Shown here one piece after another: positions 1 through 9,115 of a DNA stretch of 64,000 bases. The position numbers and the translations under genes are program-made. Every line of letters starts with the position of its first letter. The stretch's first letter is position 1. The stretch lies in contig NZ_CP157350.1 of assembly GCF_051045985.1 (NCBI RefSeq), positions 558,001-622,000 of the forward strand, given 5' to 3'. The notes below the pieces were generated by a model. It had not been told where the DNA came from and did no database searches. It was given only the letters and a program-made list of their open reading frames with translations. This DNA is from Scardovia wiggsiae. Its GTDB lineage: Bacteria > Actinomycetota > Actinomycetes > Actinomycetales > Bifidobacteriaceae.

Positions 1-855
1 GAACCGCCGTTGTATGAGCCCGACCCCGCGCTACAGCTCCCTGAAATGCAGTCCCCTGCAGTGACAAGTGAAGCTGATTTGTTCTCCCTCAGGGCAGAAG
101 ACCTGCGCGATGTACGGATATGGCGGGAAATCCCTATTATCGAAGTGGCACAGGACACTGACCCTGTCACAGGGAAGAAAACAAAAACCCGTAAAAACAA
201 GGGAGGAAGCGGACTATGGTCACAGTTCCCGGCATTCTATAACCTTCCTGCCAAGGGGGATAAGGCTTCTGATGCCCAGCCCTCACGCACAACAGTAGAG
301 ATGCTCAGCGAATTTAATAAAGCTAAGGATGCTGAACTGTGGAGGGTCCTTGTAGCACTGTCTATCCGCCATGTTGGCGCCCCAACCGCAAGGCTTATTG
401 CGAAAAGGTTCAGGACGCTGGATGCTGTGGCGGCTGCTTCGGAAGAAGACCTTGTTTCCGTTGATGGGGTCGGTGCCGAGATCGCAGCCTCTGTTGCATC
501 ATGGTTCCTCCAGGCACGGGATCCGGAAAGCTGGAGAGGGAAAATACTGCATGCATGGGCTTCTGCCGGTATTGGGAGCCAGGCAGCTGAAGACCCTGGG
601 CTGGAGCAGACGCTTGAAGGCAAAACTGTTGTGGTCACAGGGACTCTTGCTGGTTTTTCCCGCGAATCGGCGAAAGAAGCTATTGAAGCCAGGGGAGGCA
701 GGGCTTCCGGTTCCGTAAGCAAAAAAACTTCATATGTGGTTGTCGGTTCTTCTGCAGGTTCCAAGGCAGCAAAGGCTGAAGAGCTCGGCATACCTATGCT
801 GGATGAAGACCAGTTCAACCAGCTCCTTATGCATGGGGATGTCCCTCATGAATGA
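1..855 (+). CDS. ligA: NAD-dependent DNA ligase LigA, C-terminal part (5' end outside window)
   Basis: Seals nicks during replication and repair using NAD+. The reading frame is open at base 1, so only the last 284 residues are present; the adenylation domain lies upstream. Visible here are the end of the OB/zinc region (LFSLRAEDLRD, IPIIEV), an insertion with VTGKK and GGSGLW that I know from bifidobacterial LigA, the helix-hairpin-helix region (ALSIRHVGAPTARLIA, VDGVGAEIAASV) and a C-terminal BRCT domain (GKTVVVTGTLAGFSRE to LDEDQF). The stop overlaps the start of mrp by 8 bases, which suggests translational coupling. The family call is secure; the lineage marker is from memory. Confidence 0.95.
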   Translation, partial: EPPLYEPDPALQLPEMQSPAVTSEADLFSLRAEDLRDVRIWREIPIIEVAQDTDPVTGKKTKTRKNKGGSGLWSQFPAFYNLPAKGDKASDAQPSRTTVEMLSEFNKAKDAELWRVLVALSIRHVGAPTARLIAKRFRTLDAVAAASEEDLVSVDGVGAEIAASVASWFLQARDPESWRGKILHAWASAGIGSQAAEDPGLEQTLEGKTVVVTGTLAGFSRESAKEAIEARGGRASGSVSKKTSYVVVGSSAGSKAAKAEELGIPMLDEDQFNQLLMHGDVPHE

Positions 856-2215
856 TTTTCCTATCAGGAGCATCCCCGGGGATGTCGGCAATGGGGATGC
901 CGGCAATACTGACGATATTGTATCGGGGTCAGGCATCCCGGAATGTATTTCTGATGACGAAAAGGAATTCCGCCGGGCTGTCTGCACGGATATTATGGAC
1001 AGGCTTTCGGCGGTGATCGACCCTGAGCTTGGAAGGAGCATCACAGACCTTAATATGGTCGTGGGGATCGATATCAGGCCCGTTGAAGGCAAGCCAACTT
1101 TTGAGGAGCTGTTCCGGTACAGCCCTGGTGCCGGCAGCAAGGGCATGCCTCTTTCCCGGGAACGCCCATATTATGATATTACTGTCCATCTGGAGCTTAC
1201 TGTGCCGGGCTGCCCGCTGAGCAGCACTATCGTGTCAGGTATTGAAAATGTGGCGGGCAGCTATTCGGCAGCACATGTGAGCATCAGCACACAGGTCGAT
1301 ACCATGAGTGAAGAAAAGCTTAACAGCCTGGTAGCACAGCTTAAAAAAGAACGCAGGGAGAACCCTTTCCATAAAAGCGGTGTAAAAACACGTATTTTTG
1401 CCGTGGCATCGGGGAAAGGCGGGGTAGGGAAATCTGCGGTTTCGGCAAACCTCGCCGCAGCTTTCGCAGCAATGGGGTACAGTACGGCAGCCATTGATGC
1501 CGATATTTATGGGTTTTCATTGCCGAAACTGTTCGGCATCCACGGGAGCCCCACTAATCTTAACGGCATGCTTATGCCCATGGAAGCATGGGGGGTCAAA
1601 CTTATATCTATTGGCATGTTCGCCGGCTCCGAAAGGGCGATCCTGTGGCGCGGTCCGAGGCTGCAGAGGTCCCTGGAACAGTTCCTGTCGGATGTGTGGT
1701 GGGGGCAGCCTGATGTGCTTGTTATTGATTTGCCGCCTGGGACAGGCGATATGACGATCACTGTGGTACAGGCTCTTCCTAATGCCCATATGCTTGTTGT
1801 GACTACGCCTCAGCCGTCAGCGTCCGATATTGCTGTGCGTGCCGGGCTGGTGAGCCTCCAGCTTCCTGTTAAGGTTGCTGGGGTCATTGAGAATATGTCA
1901 TGGTACGACCATGCAGGCGAAAGGCTGCATATTTTCGGCCAGGGGGGAGGTCAGCGTGTCAGCAGCCAGCTGACCAGGGATGTGGGGTATGATGTCCCTC
2001 TGCTGGCACAGCTTCCCCTGGATCAGAGTATCCGTGTAACAGGGGAGGCGGGGCGTCCTGTCGTCCTCAATGAGGATGGTTCCGTGGCTGATACCCGGAT
2101 CGCGCAGCAGTTCAAACATATTGTTGACCAGCTTATGGGTGCCGGCGGCGATGAGGAAGCAAGGTACCGGACGGCAGAAGGCAGCCGCGGAAAAGATAAG
2201 GGGCAGGAAAAATGA
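848..2215 (+). CDS. mrp: Mrp/ApbC-type Fe-S cluster carrier P-loop ATPase
   Basis: Mrp proteins bind and transfer Fe-S clusters in the cytoplasm. The first ~130 residues form a MIP18/DUF59 domain (VIDPELGRSITDLNMV, LTVPGCPLSSTI). The ATPase follows, with the deviant Walker A SGKGGVGKSAVSANLA, the DADIYG motif, and LPPGTGD. The usual CxxC after ENMSW is absent (ENMSWYDHAGERLHIF), which from memory is common in actinobacterial homologues, so cluster ligation may differ from the enterobacterial type. Starts at 833, 839 and 848 are all in frame; 848 is preferred because GGGGAT precedes it at suitable spacing. The stop overlaps the next start (ATGA), so the two are probably translated together. 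Confidence 0.93.
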   Translation: MNDFPIRSIPGDVGNGDAGNTDDIVSGSGIPECISDDEKEFRRAVCTDIMDRLSAVIDPELGRSITDLNMVVGIDIRPVEGKPTFEELFRYSPGAGSKGMPLSRERPYYDITVHLELTVPGCPLSSTIVSGIENVAGSYSAAHVSISTQVDTMSEEKLNSLVAQLKKERRENPFHKSGVKTRIFAVASGKGGVGKSAVSANLAAAFAAMGYSTAAIDADIYGFSLPKLFGIHGSPTNLNGMLMPMEAWGVKLISIGMFAGSERAILWRGPRLQRSLEQFLSDVWWGQPDVLVIDLPPGTGDMTITVVQALPNAHMLVVTTPQPSASDIAVRAGLVSLQLPVKVAGVIENMSWYDHAGERLHIFGQGGGQRVSSQLTRDVGYDVPLLAQLPLDQSIRVTGEAGRPVVLNEDGSVADTRIAQQFKHIVDQLMGAGGDEEARYRTAEGSRGKDKGQEK

Positions 2216-5175
2216 AAGATTTTGATACAATAAACGGCCCCCGCCGGACAGGGCATTCTGTTGCGTTCCCATGGCCCCGGTTCTTCCTGCTGATATGTGC
2301 GGGCCTTGCCGCCCTGGCCGGGACCTTTGCTGCGCTTTTGCGCTCCAACCTTCCCTCGCCGGTCACACGTCCGCCGCTTGCTGATGCCCACGGGGCATTG
2401 ATGGTGTTTGGTTTCCTGGGCACCGCAATATGCCTGGAACGGGGTGTCGCCTTCCGCGCGGGTTCCCCGCGCAAGCCCGCATGGGGTTTTCTCGCGCCTC
2501 TGAGCGAAGCGCTGGGAATGCTGTCCATGATCCTCATCATGATGAGGGTGGTCCCACTGTCCCTCTGGCAGCTGGTCCCGGGGATTTTCTGGGCTGCCGG
2601 GATGTCCCTGCTGAGCGCCGTGTATGCCGTTATCTGGGCCAGGCAGCACTCTGTGTCTGTCCTCATCCAGCTACTTGGATCAGCTGCCGGCGCCTGTTCG
2701 GCAGGATTATGGGCGTCCGGCATCAATGCTTCTGCACTTGCCCCATGGTGGATGGTTTTTCTTGTGCTGACTATTGTTGGGGAGCGGCTTGAACTTGCGC
2801 ATGTTTCTTTTGTCGGCATGTATGTTGAACCCGTTCTTATAGCTTCTTCCGCAGCAGCTGTGCTTTCGTTGCCGCTGCAGCTGATGCTCCCTCCCGCGGG
2901 ATATGCTGTCCTCGGCCTGGCATTGCTTGCATTACTGGCAACAATGCTGCTTAATGATACGGCAATAAAAACATGGAAGGTGCGCGGGGTTACAGGTTTT
3001 ATGGGTGTCTGCATGCTCCTGGGGTATGCGTGGGCGCTGTTCGCCAGTATTTTATGGATATTCGGAGTTTACGGCGATAATGGTTATTGGGCAGATATGG
3101 GGATACATGCACTGGCTTTGGGATTCACCATATCAATGGTTATTGCCCATGTATGCGTTATCGTCCCCTCTGTTATCCGGCGGGCAATGCCCTACAGCCC
3201 CGTCCTGTGGCTGCCGCTGGCCCTTCTGCATCTTGGGCTGGTATTAAGGCTGCTCGGCGCTGCACGAGGAGTATCTGCCCTGTGGCAGACAGGTGATTTT
3301 ATTGATGTTATTGCAGTCTTTTCGCTTATATTATGCGTCCTGGGGATGAATATTTACGCAGCATCCAGGCGCCGGAGGAATAAGCATCCTGTGGTCCCTG
3401 CCAGTCCCGCCAGCTCTGCTGGTTCTGTTGGTTCTACCGGTCCCGCCAGGGCGGTTTCTCCGCGCCGGGAAACTTCAGCTGCGCATCCGTCTGGGCATCC
3501 GGAGGAACCGGAACAGCCCCATAAGGAGGATCCCCGACATCTGAAACGTCCGGAGAACTCAGGGGCTCCTGCCGCGCAGACGCCCAGTCACGCAAGGGTC
3601 CGCAGGCGCGTAACGCAGACGCATTCAGATATATCTGACTATGCCCGGTCCCGCCGTACCTTTTTCACAGTATCCGAATGGTCTGTACTGTGTACGGCAG
3701 CAGTGCTTTTAGTATGCAGTTTAATAATCGGGATGCATCCTGCGCTTGTGGCTAACCAGGGCGGGGTTTCGGGCAGCCCTTCGCTGCCGCAGGGGCTGCA
3801 TGGACAGGGTCAGAGTCAGCACACCGCAGCAGTTGCACCTACCGGGAAAACCACAACCGTCAAACTCCGCGTAGGGGCTGACGGGATGTCCTTCGCCCCT
3901 GCACGGCTGGCGGTGCCTGCGGGCAACAGGCTTGTTATTGAGTTCTCCAATACGGGTGATCAGACGCATGACCTGGTTATAGATAACGGTGCGACGACCG
4001 GACGTGTATCTCCCGGGGAGGTTAAAAAGCTGGATGCCGGCGTAATTGCGTACAGTATGGAAGGATGGTGTTCCCTGGCAGGACACAGGCAGATGGGGAT
4101 GGCCCTCCATATAGCTGCTTTAGATAATAACGGCAATGAGATCGCCGGCCCTTCTTCACAGCAGGGAAGCCATGTCCGGCAGCCTTCAGACAGCAGTAGC
4201 AGCAGCAACGCCCAGTCTTCCACTCCCGTACCTTCATCTGCAGCTCTGCGCAGGCAGGCGGAAAAGAGCGAGCCGTACGATCCCCGTATGCCTGATTATA
4301 CGGATCCGCAGTCAACACAGAGCAGCGGAAGCATTAATGGCATGCAGGGCGTAGTACGCAGGGTAACAATGACTGTCACTGAGGCAAAAATCACTGTTGC
4401 TGAAGGGTTTACGCAAACAGTAATGCGCTACAACGGCACTATCCCCGGACCTGTGCTCCGCGGGAAGGTAGGGGATGTTTTTGAAGTGACCCTGGTCAAT
4501 AAAGGGTCTATGGATCATTCCCTTGATTTCCATGCAGGCGATGATGCTGCTCCGGATAAGGCGATGCGTTCCGTAAAACCGGGAAAATCCTTGGTCTACA
4601 CATTCCGGGCATCGCGTGCAGGAATATGGATGTACCACTGTTCAACTGCCCCGATGACTGTACATATTGCGGGCGGTATGTACGGGGCAGTGGTCATTGA
4701 ACCGCAGGCAGGCCTTCCTCGGGTGGATAAGGAGTACGTCCTTGTCGGCGGGGAAATGTACCTTGGCGGCAATGGGAAAGGTGCCGACACCCAAAAAATA
4801 GCGCGGATGGTACCCGATATAGCGGTATTCAACGGCCGCGCATTCCAGTATGACGCACATCCCCTTACTGCGCAGGCCGGCAAACGTATACGTATCTGGG
4901 TGATGAATGACGGGATCAGCTGTTCCATGCCATTCCACGTGATAGGCGCGCAGTTCTCAAGCGTATGGACCGAAGGCAGATACACGGTGAAGGATAATTC
5001 TTCAGGATCCGGTGCGATGGAACATAATACCGGGGCTCAGGTACTTCCCCTCATGCCTGCGCAGGGCGGATTTGTGGAGATCGATTTCCAGACGCCGGGA
5101 AGGTACCCCTTTGTCAACCATTCCATGAGCCTTGCTGAAAAGGGGCAGCACGGGTATATTGATGTAAGTAAATAA
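2212..5175 (+). CDS. Membrane-anchored multidomain copper protein: NnrS-like membrane domain, blue-copper domain, NirK-like multicopper oxidase
   Basis: A 987-residue protein. Residues 1-385 hold about ten hydrophobic segments with His-containing motifs (DAHGALMVFGFLG, ERLELAHVSF, GIHALALGF) resembling NnrS; this assignment is inference. A Ser/Pro-rich linker and one more membrane segment (~488-508) follow. A cupredoxin domain has type 1 ligands H586, C620, H625, M630. From ~715 on it resembles NirK: H769, C810, H818, M823 (type 1), H774, H809, H970 (type 2), and D772. The position of the NirK catalytic His (PHLIGGH) reads FHVIGAQ, with Gln914, so nitrite reduction is doubtful and another oxidase or copper-handling role is possible. 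It overlaps mrp by 4 bases. Substrate unknown. Confidence 0.85.
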   Translation: MKDFDTINGPRRTGHSVAFPWPRFFLLICAGLAALAGTFAALLRSNLPSPVTRPPLADAHGALMVFGFLGTAICLERGVAFRAGSPRKPAWGFLAPLSEALGMLSMILIMMRVVPLSLWQLVPGIFWAAGMSLLSAVYAVIWARQHSVSVLIQLLGSAAGACSAGLWASGINASALAPWWMVFLVLTIVGERLELAHVSFVGMYVEPVLIASSAAAVLSLPLQLMLPPAGYAVLGLALLALLATMLLNDTAIKTWKVRGVTGFMGVCMLLGYAWALFASILWIFGVYGDNGYWADMGIHALALGFTISMVIAHVCVIVPSVIRRAMPYSPVLWLPLALLHLGLVLRLLGAARGVSALWQTGDFIDVIAVFSLILCVLGMNIYAASRRRRNKHPVVPASPASSAGSVGSTGPARAVSPRRETSAAHPSGHPEEPEQPHKEDPRHLKRPENSGAPAAQTPSHARVRRRVTQTHSDISDYARSRRTFFTVSEWSVLCTAAVLLVCSLIIGMHPALVANQGGVSGSPSLPQGLHGQGQSQHTAAVAPTGKTTTVKLRVGADGMSFAPARLAVPAGNRLVIEFSNTGDQTHDLVIDNGATTGRVSPGEVKKLDAGVIAYSMEGWCSLAGHRQMGMALHIAALDNNGNEIAGPSSQQGSHVRQPSDSSSSSNAQSSTPVPSSAALRRQAEKSEPYDPRMPDYTDPQSTQSSGSINGMQGVVRRVTMTVTEAKITVAEGFTQTVMRYNGTIPGPVLRGKVGDVFEVTLVNKGSMDHSLDFHAGDDAAPDKAMRSVKPGKSLVYTFRASRAGIWMYHCSTAPMTVHIAGGMYGAVVIEPQAGLPRVDKEYVLVGGEMYLGGNGKGADTQKIARMVPDIAVFNGRAFQYDAHPLTAQAGKRIRIWVMNDGISCSMPFHVIGAQFSSVWTEGRYTVKDNSSGSGAMEHNTGAQVLPLMPAQGGFVEIDFQTPGRYPFVNHSMSLAEKGQHGYIDVSK

Positions 5176-5247
5176 TAATACGCATTATTTTCTGAAGGAA
5201 AGGGTACTCTTAAAACTATTAAGGAACATATAGGGAAAAGGTATAGT

Positions 5248-6546
5248 ATGTCTGATTCCGGTAATCTCCAGTATAATGATAAGCCTGAGAATAGTGATAA
5301 TAATGACGGTAAGGGTTTGACACAGCGTGTCGGTGATGCCGAATACCCCATTACTTTTTCTGGCGTGGATGACGGCTATCCTAGTCTCTCTTTGCTTCCT
5401 ACCGGCGCTATGCTGTTTACTGAGGCTAAGCATACGAATAATGAGGGGGAACCTGTCCAGTCCACTAAAACGATGCCTGATGCCAAGGAGGGGAGGTCGT
5501 CGTATTCGTGGCGGCGTGTGTGGGTATGGACTGTTGTGTATGCTGTGGGGTTTTGTGTTTCTACGTTTTTGGAGGCATGGTATATCCGGCAGAGTATGGA
5601 CAGCCGCAGCCGCGGCCAGTCATGGCTGTTTAATTTTATTTATATTTTGCCTGATTCCTTGGTCCCGCAGTCAGTAAAAAACTGGTATTGGAACCTGCAA
5701 GACAACACTATCGTAGGCGCATTCGATTATATATTTATATCTTTTGGCCTGATGAGTATTGTGCTCATGTCGTTTTGGGTATCTATCAGCAGTTACCGTG
5801 CGTGGAAGAAGGATCCTACCGCTGTTATTGTGTCGGGAAAAATACTGTATCCTGTGCTGCGTTTTAGTTCGGCAGTGGTTTTATTTGCTTTTTCTGTCCT
5901 TGTGGGCTATGGCTTAGGGTGGAACTGGTGGTATGACTCGTATATTAGGCCGGGTGTGCTGACGGGTCCTATTGCTGATCGATGGGATTATAGCAGGCCA
6001 GCTCCGTTGAATCTGGCCCGGTGGCAGGGGCACATTCCTGGACAACCGTGTGTTGGTGTTGCGGGGAGTAAGGAGTGTTCTCCGGATAGGTATACGTGGT
6101 ATGATACGTGGGATAGCCTGCATAACAGGGTACCGGCCAATATCGTGCCTACCGTGGTAATATGCGTCATCGCTGTGGTATGCCTTTTGGCGATACATAT
6201 GTATTTGATCCGGAGCAAAGGAAATCCTGACGCCTACTGGAAACCCGCTTTTGTTTCCAGCTCTGTCTTATTTGGTATTCTGGCCGTTGGCTTGCTTGTC
6301 CAGGCACTGTTCGCCCATTCTATCGCTGCTAACGGAGTGCTGTTTGATGGCTTTGTACTTCTTATGATTGCTGCTTTGGGTATTATCGGTTTCCGGATGC
6401 AGCTGGCGACCTATTGGACATGCGTAAAACGTAGGAAAGCCCATTTCGAATGGCTGGCAGGCTACGAGATAGTAGTGGTAGCAGTTGCGATCATTATCTG
6501 TGCCCTCCTTTTAGTATTTGGAGAAAACGTTACACTGGAAGTTTAA
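5248..6546 (+). CDS. Multi-pass membrane protein of unknown function
   Basis: I do not recognise this 432-residue protein. The first ~85 residues are polar. After that come about seven hydrophobic stretches: VWTVVYAVGFCVSTFLEAW, the region around LMSIVLMSFWV, VVLFAFSVLVGYGLGW, IVPTVVICVIAVVCLLAI, VLFGILAVGLLVQALF, LLMIAALGIIGF and IVVVAVAIIICALLLV. A long loop between the third and fourth has two Cys (QPCVGVAGSKECS) that could form a disulfide outside the cell. The ATG at 5248 is preceded by GGGAAAAGG. Codon use looks more A/T-rich and T-ending than its neighbours, hinting at a different history. It lies 72 bases after the copper protein, so it may be co-transcribed, but nothing shows a shared role. 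Confidence 0.8.
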   Translation: MSDSGNLQYNDKPENSDNNDGKGLTQRVGDAEYPITFSGVDDGYPSLSLLPTGAMLFTEAKHTNNEGEPVQSTKTMPDAKEGRSSYSWRRVWVWTVVYAVGFCVSTFLEAWYIRQSMDSRSRGQSWLFNFIYILPDSLVPQSVKNWYWNLQDNTIVGAFDYIFISFGLMSIVLMSFWVSISSYRAWKKDPTAVIVSGKILYPVLRFSSAVVLFAFSVLVGYGLGWNWWYDSYIRPGVLTGPIADRWDYSRPAPLNLARWQGHIPGQPCVGVAGSKECSPDRYTWYDTWDSLHNRVPANIVPTVVICVIAVVCLLAIHMYLIRSKGNPDAYWKPAFVSSSVLFGILAVGLLVQALFAHSIAANGVLFDGFVLLMIAALGIIGFRMQLATYWTCVKRRKAHFEWLAGYEIVVVAVAIIICALLLVFGENVTLEV

Positions 6547-6662
6547 TCATAAGATAAAAACTTTGCCGTTGGGGCAGCTATTTCCCATTCCCGGTCCGGA
6601 ATTCGGATCCATGATCCGCAGCTTCTGGAAAAGGAAGAACACGAATACTTCCGGTTCCTCGC

Positions 6663-6698
6663 ATCCCTGCTCTGACTGCCGGCAGCCAGAGCAGGGAT
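6663..6698. terminator. Hairpin between two convergent genes
   Basis: A perfect 12-bp inverted repeat (ATCCCTGCTCTG at 6663-6674 and CAGAGCAGGGAT at 6687-6698), with a 12-base loop that itself contains the palindrome CTGCCGGCAG, sits between the converging membrane-protein gene and glnA. There is no clear T-run on either side, so it would be a weak intrinsic terminator or a 3'-end stabiliser for both transcripts. Confidence 0.65.
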
Positions 6699-6702
6699 CA
6701 CA

Positions 6703-8139
6703 TTAAATATGGAAATACAGCTCGTATTCCAATGGGGTAGGGGCAAGCCTCTGCATCTCGATCTCAGCATTCTTGAGGTCTATCCATGTCTGGATAAGGT
6801 CATCAGTGAACACATCACCTTCGCTGAGGAAGTCATGGTCTTCTTCCAGGGATTTCAGGGCCTCATCAAGAGAAGCGGGGACCTGTTTTACCAGGGCATG
6901 ATCTTCGGGCGGCAGCTCGTAAAGGTCCTTATCGATAGGATCCGGCGGCTCTATATGGTTGAGGATACCGTCAAGCCCTGCCATCAGCTGTGCTGAGAAG
7001 GCAAGGAACGGGTTGCAGCTGGGGTCAGGCGCGCGGAACTCAATACGCTTGGCAGCCGGGGAAGTGCCGGCCAGAGGTATGCGGATAGCTGCCGAACGGT
7101 TACGGGCAGAGTATACAAGGTTTACAGGCGCTTCATACCCGGGAACCAGGCGCTTGTAGGAGTTCAGGGAAGGGTTGGTGAATGCCAGTACGGAGGAAGA
7201 GTGCTTTATCAGCCCTCCAATATACCAGCGGGCAATATCCGACAGCCCGCCGTACCCGTTTTCGCTGTAAAACAGGGGTTCCCCGTTCTTCCACAGCGAC
7301 TGGTGGCAGTGCATGCCCGTACCGTTATCGCCTGCAAGGGGTTTAGGCATAAAAGTCGCAGCTTTCCCGGCAAGGTATGCTGTTTCGTGGACAACATACT
7401 TATATTTCATAAGGTCATCGCCTGCATGGGTCAGGGTATTGAAGCGGTAGTTGATCTCCTGCTGCCCTGCAGCGCCGACTTCATGGTGTGACCGCTCAAG
7501 TATCAGCCCCACTTTCTGAAGGTTGGCAACCATATCATCGCGGAGGTCCTGGCTGTGGTCGATTGGAGGGACAGGGAAATATCCGCGCTTCACCCTGTTC
7601 TTGAACCCGACGTTGGGCATACCGTCTTCTTCGTACTCCTCAGCGGAATTCCACGGTGCTTCCACGGAATCTATCTCGTAGAAAGATCGGCGCATGGAAT
7701 TTTCAAACCGTACTTTGTCAAAAATAAAGAATTCAGCTTCCGGTGCAAAATCAGCTGTATCTGCAATGCCGGTGGAGTTAAGGTAAGCTTCGGCTTTCAG
7801 AGCTACCTGGCGGGGGTCGCGTGAATACGGCTCATCCGTTATAGGGTCAACGATAGAAAATGCAACGTTCAGGGTTTTATGGGTGCGGAACGGATCAATA
7901 TAAGCAGTTTCTACATCCGGGATAAGCTTCATATCGGACTGGTTGATTGCCTGGAACCCCTGCATTGATGAGCCGTCAAACGGCATGCCGTCGGTAAAGG
8001 CGTCTTTGAGGAATTCGCTTGCCGGTACTGTAAAATGCTGCTGGACACCTATCAGATCAGTGAAACGTACAGATACGTACTCTACTTCTTCTTTATCGAT
8101 AAGGGCTTCTACATCTTCTTTTGTACTTATGCCGGCCAT
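6703..8139 (-). CDS. glnA: Type I glutamine synthetase
   Basis: Joins ammonia to glutamate using ATP in the cytoplasm as a dodecamer. The 478 residues match GSI length. Motifs: the N-terminal beta-grasp with MPFDGSSMQGF, the metal-site segment FAPEAEFFIFD, the ATP-binding loop KPLAGDNGTGMHCHQSLW, and the glutamate-site stretch RNRSAAIRIP. Tyr407 in KDLYELPPE is at the adenylylation position, so control by GlnE is likely (inference; glnE is not in the window). The ATG at 8139 follows a strong AAAGGAG. It is the last gene of a minus-strand run after DUF3043, lpdA and DUF4191, with a 105-base gap upstream that contains its own inverted repeat. Confidence 0.98.
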   Translation of the reverse strand: MAGISTKEDVEALIDKEEVEYVSVRFTDLIGVQQHFTVPASEFLKDAFTDGMPFDGSSMQGFQAINQSDMKLIPDVETAYIDPFRTHKTLNVAFSIVDPITDEPYSRDPRQVALKAEAYLNSTGIADTADFAPEAEFFIFDKVRFENSMRRSFYEIDSVEAPWNSAEEYEEDGMPNVGFKNRVKRGYFPVPPIDHSQDLRDDMVANLQKVGLILERSHHEVGAAGQQEINYRFNTLTHAGDDLMKYKYVVHETAYLAGKAATFMPKPLAGDNGTGMHCHQSLWKNGEPLFYSENGYGGLSDIARWYIGGLIKHSSSVLAFTNPSLNSYKRLVPGYEAPVNLVYSARNRSAAIRIPLAGTSPAAKRIEFRAPDPSCNPFLAFSAQLMAGLDGILNHIEPPDPIDKDLYELPPEDHALVKQVPASLDEALKSLEEDHDFLSEGDVFTDDLIQTWIDLKNAEIEMQRLAPTPLEYELYFHI

Positions 8140-8182
8140 ATGCCGCTCCTTTCCAGTACCGTATTTATCCTTGCGGATTTGT

Positions 8183-8202
8183 GATATCTGTGGTTAGATA
8201 TC
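8183..8202 (-). promoter_or_regulatory. Inverted repeat upstream of glnA, possible operator
   Basis: GATATCT and AGATATC (7 bp, perfect) flank a 6-base spacer, 44 bases ahead of the glnA start. A possible -10 (TACACT, complement of 8212-8217) lies just upstream, so the repeat would be in or next to the transcription start. The cognate protein is unknown; it does not look like the Streptomyces GlnR site I remember. Confidence 0.4.
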
Positions 8203-8244
8203 TTTCTTTCCAGTGTAGTTCGGGGTACACATAAGTTCTGTAAA

Positions 8245-9051
8245 TTACTTGCCGCGCATTGCCCTGCGGCTTACCTTCTTCATACGGGCAGGATCAACGC
8301 CCTTCGGGATAGGCAGCCCATTTTTGCTTTGCAGCGTACGCAGGCGGTCGTTGACATGCTCAAGCTCGTCCATGGTAAATTTGATTTTATGGCGTTTGCG
8401 CAAATGCCTCCGCAGTTTGCTCAGCGGGATCTGCCCCTCGCCGTTGCCCACAGAGACCCTGTAGACAGGGATATCAGACCCCTGAGTAACACGCCGTATT
8501 TTCTGGGTCTCCCTGTCCATCGCTGCATTTGTGGCATCAAGCGGGCCCTCTGCCACAAGGTAGACACCGTACAGTGAAGTCCCGCGCCAGATCGCATTCT
8601 TCGTGCGGGGATCGACCCATACCGGTTCTTTGGTGAACTGGATGACCCGTCCTGTGAAGCGCCCGCTTGACAGGCTGTCCAGCACTGCCCCTGCAGCGCC
8701 AGGCTGGCCTTCAAGGCGTTTGTATCCGGCCGCTTCGCTCCGGTTGGTCAGGATGACTGTCATTACAAGGAACCCCAGCAGCAGTGCCGTGATGATGTTG
8801 AGGATCCAGCCTATCCACCCGTTCCGCAGGATGAACCCCAGCCCGATAATAAGGGCTGCAGGGATGATGAAGCCTCCGAGCATCCACCATGTGATGGACG
8901 GGTCTTCTTTTTTTGTAAAATCATAGATCATCTTCATCTGCTTGAAAATATTGCGGCGCTTGGGCTTCCCGCTGTTTTTGCGGGAAGCTGAAGATGCGGG
9001 GGAAGGTTTAGGGTTTGTGTTCCTGCTGTTGCGTGATTTCAGGTCGGCCAT
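8245..9051 (-). CDS. DUF4191 family membrane protein
   Basis: Conserved in actinobacteria next to lipB/lipA, lpd or glnA; function not established. The 268 residues have a basic, Ser/Lys/Asn-rich N-terminus, a KQMKMIYDFTKKEDPSITWW segment typical of the family, and two adjacent hydrophobic helices (~58-78 and ~85-105: MLGGFIIPAALIIGLGFIL and ITALLLGFLVMTVIL). A cytoplasmic part (AVLDSLSSGRFTGRV, NAIWRGTSLYGVYLVAEGP) and a basic C-terminal end follow. AGAGGT lies 7 bases before the ATG. It is 64 bases downstream of lpdA on the same strand. Confidence 0.9.
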   Translation of the reverse strand: MADLKSRNSRNTNPKPSPASSASRKNSGKPKRRNIFKQMKMIYDFTKKEDPSITWWMLGGFIIPAALIIGLGFILRNGWIGWILNIITALLLGFLVMTVILTNRSEAAGYKRLEGQPGAAGAVLDSLSSGRFTGRVIQFTKEPVWVDPRTKNAIWRGTSLYGVYLVAEGPLDATNAAMDRETQKIRRVTQGSDIPVYRVSVGNGEGQIPLSKLRRHLRKRHKIKFTMDELEHVNDRLRTLQSKNGLPIPKGVDPARMKKVSRRAMRGK

Positions 9052-9115
9052 ACATACCTCTTATATAGTGTCAACTGTAAAACTACCTGATATCAGTGTA
9101 CTTGACAGATACTAC

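Noticed and set aside
2133..3014. Long minus-strand frame over mrp and the copper protein
   Set aside because: Low-complexity product, antisense to membrane-domain codons.
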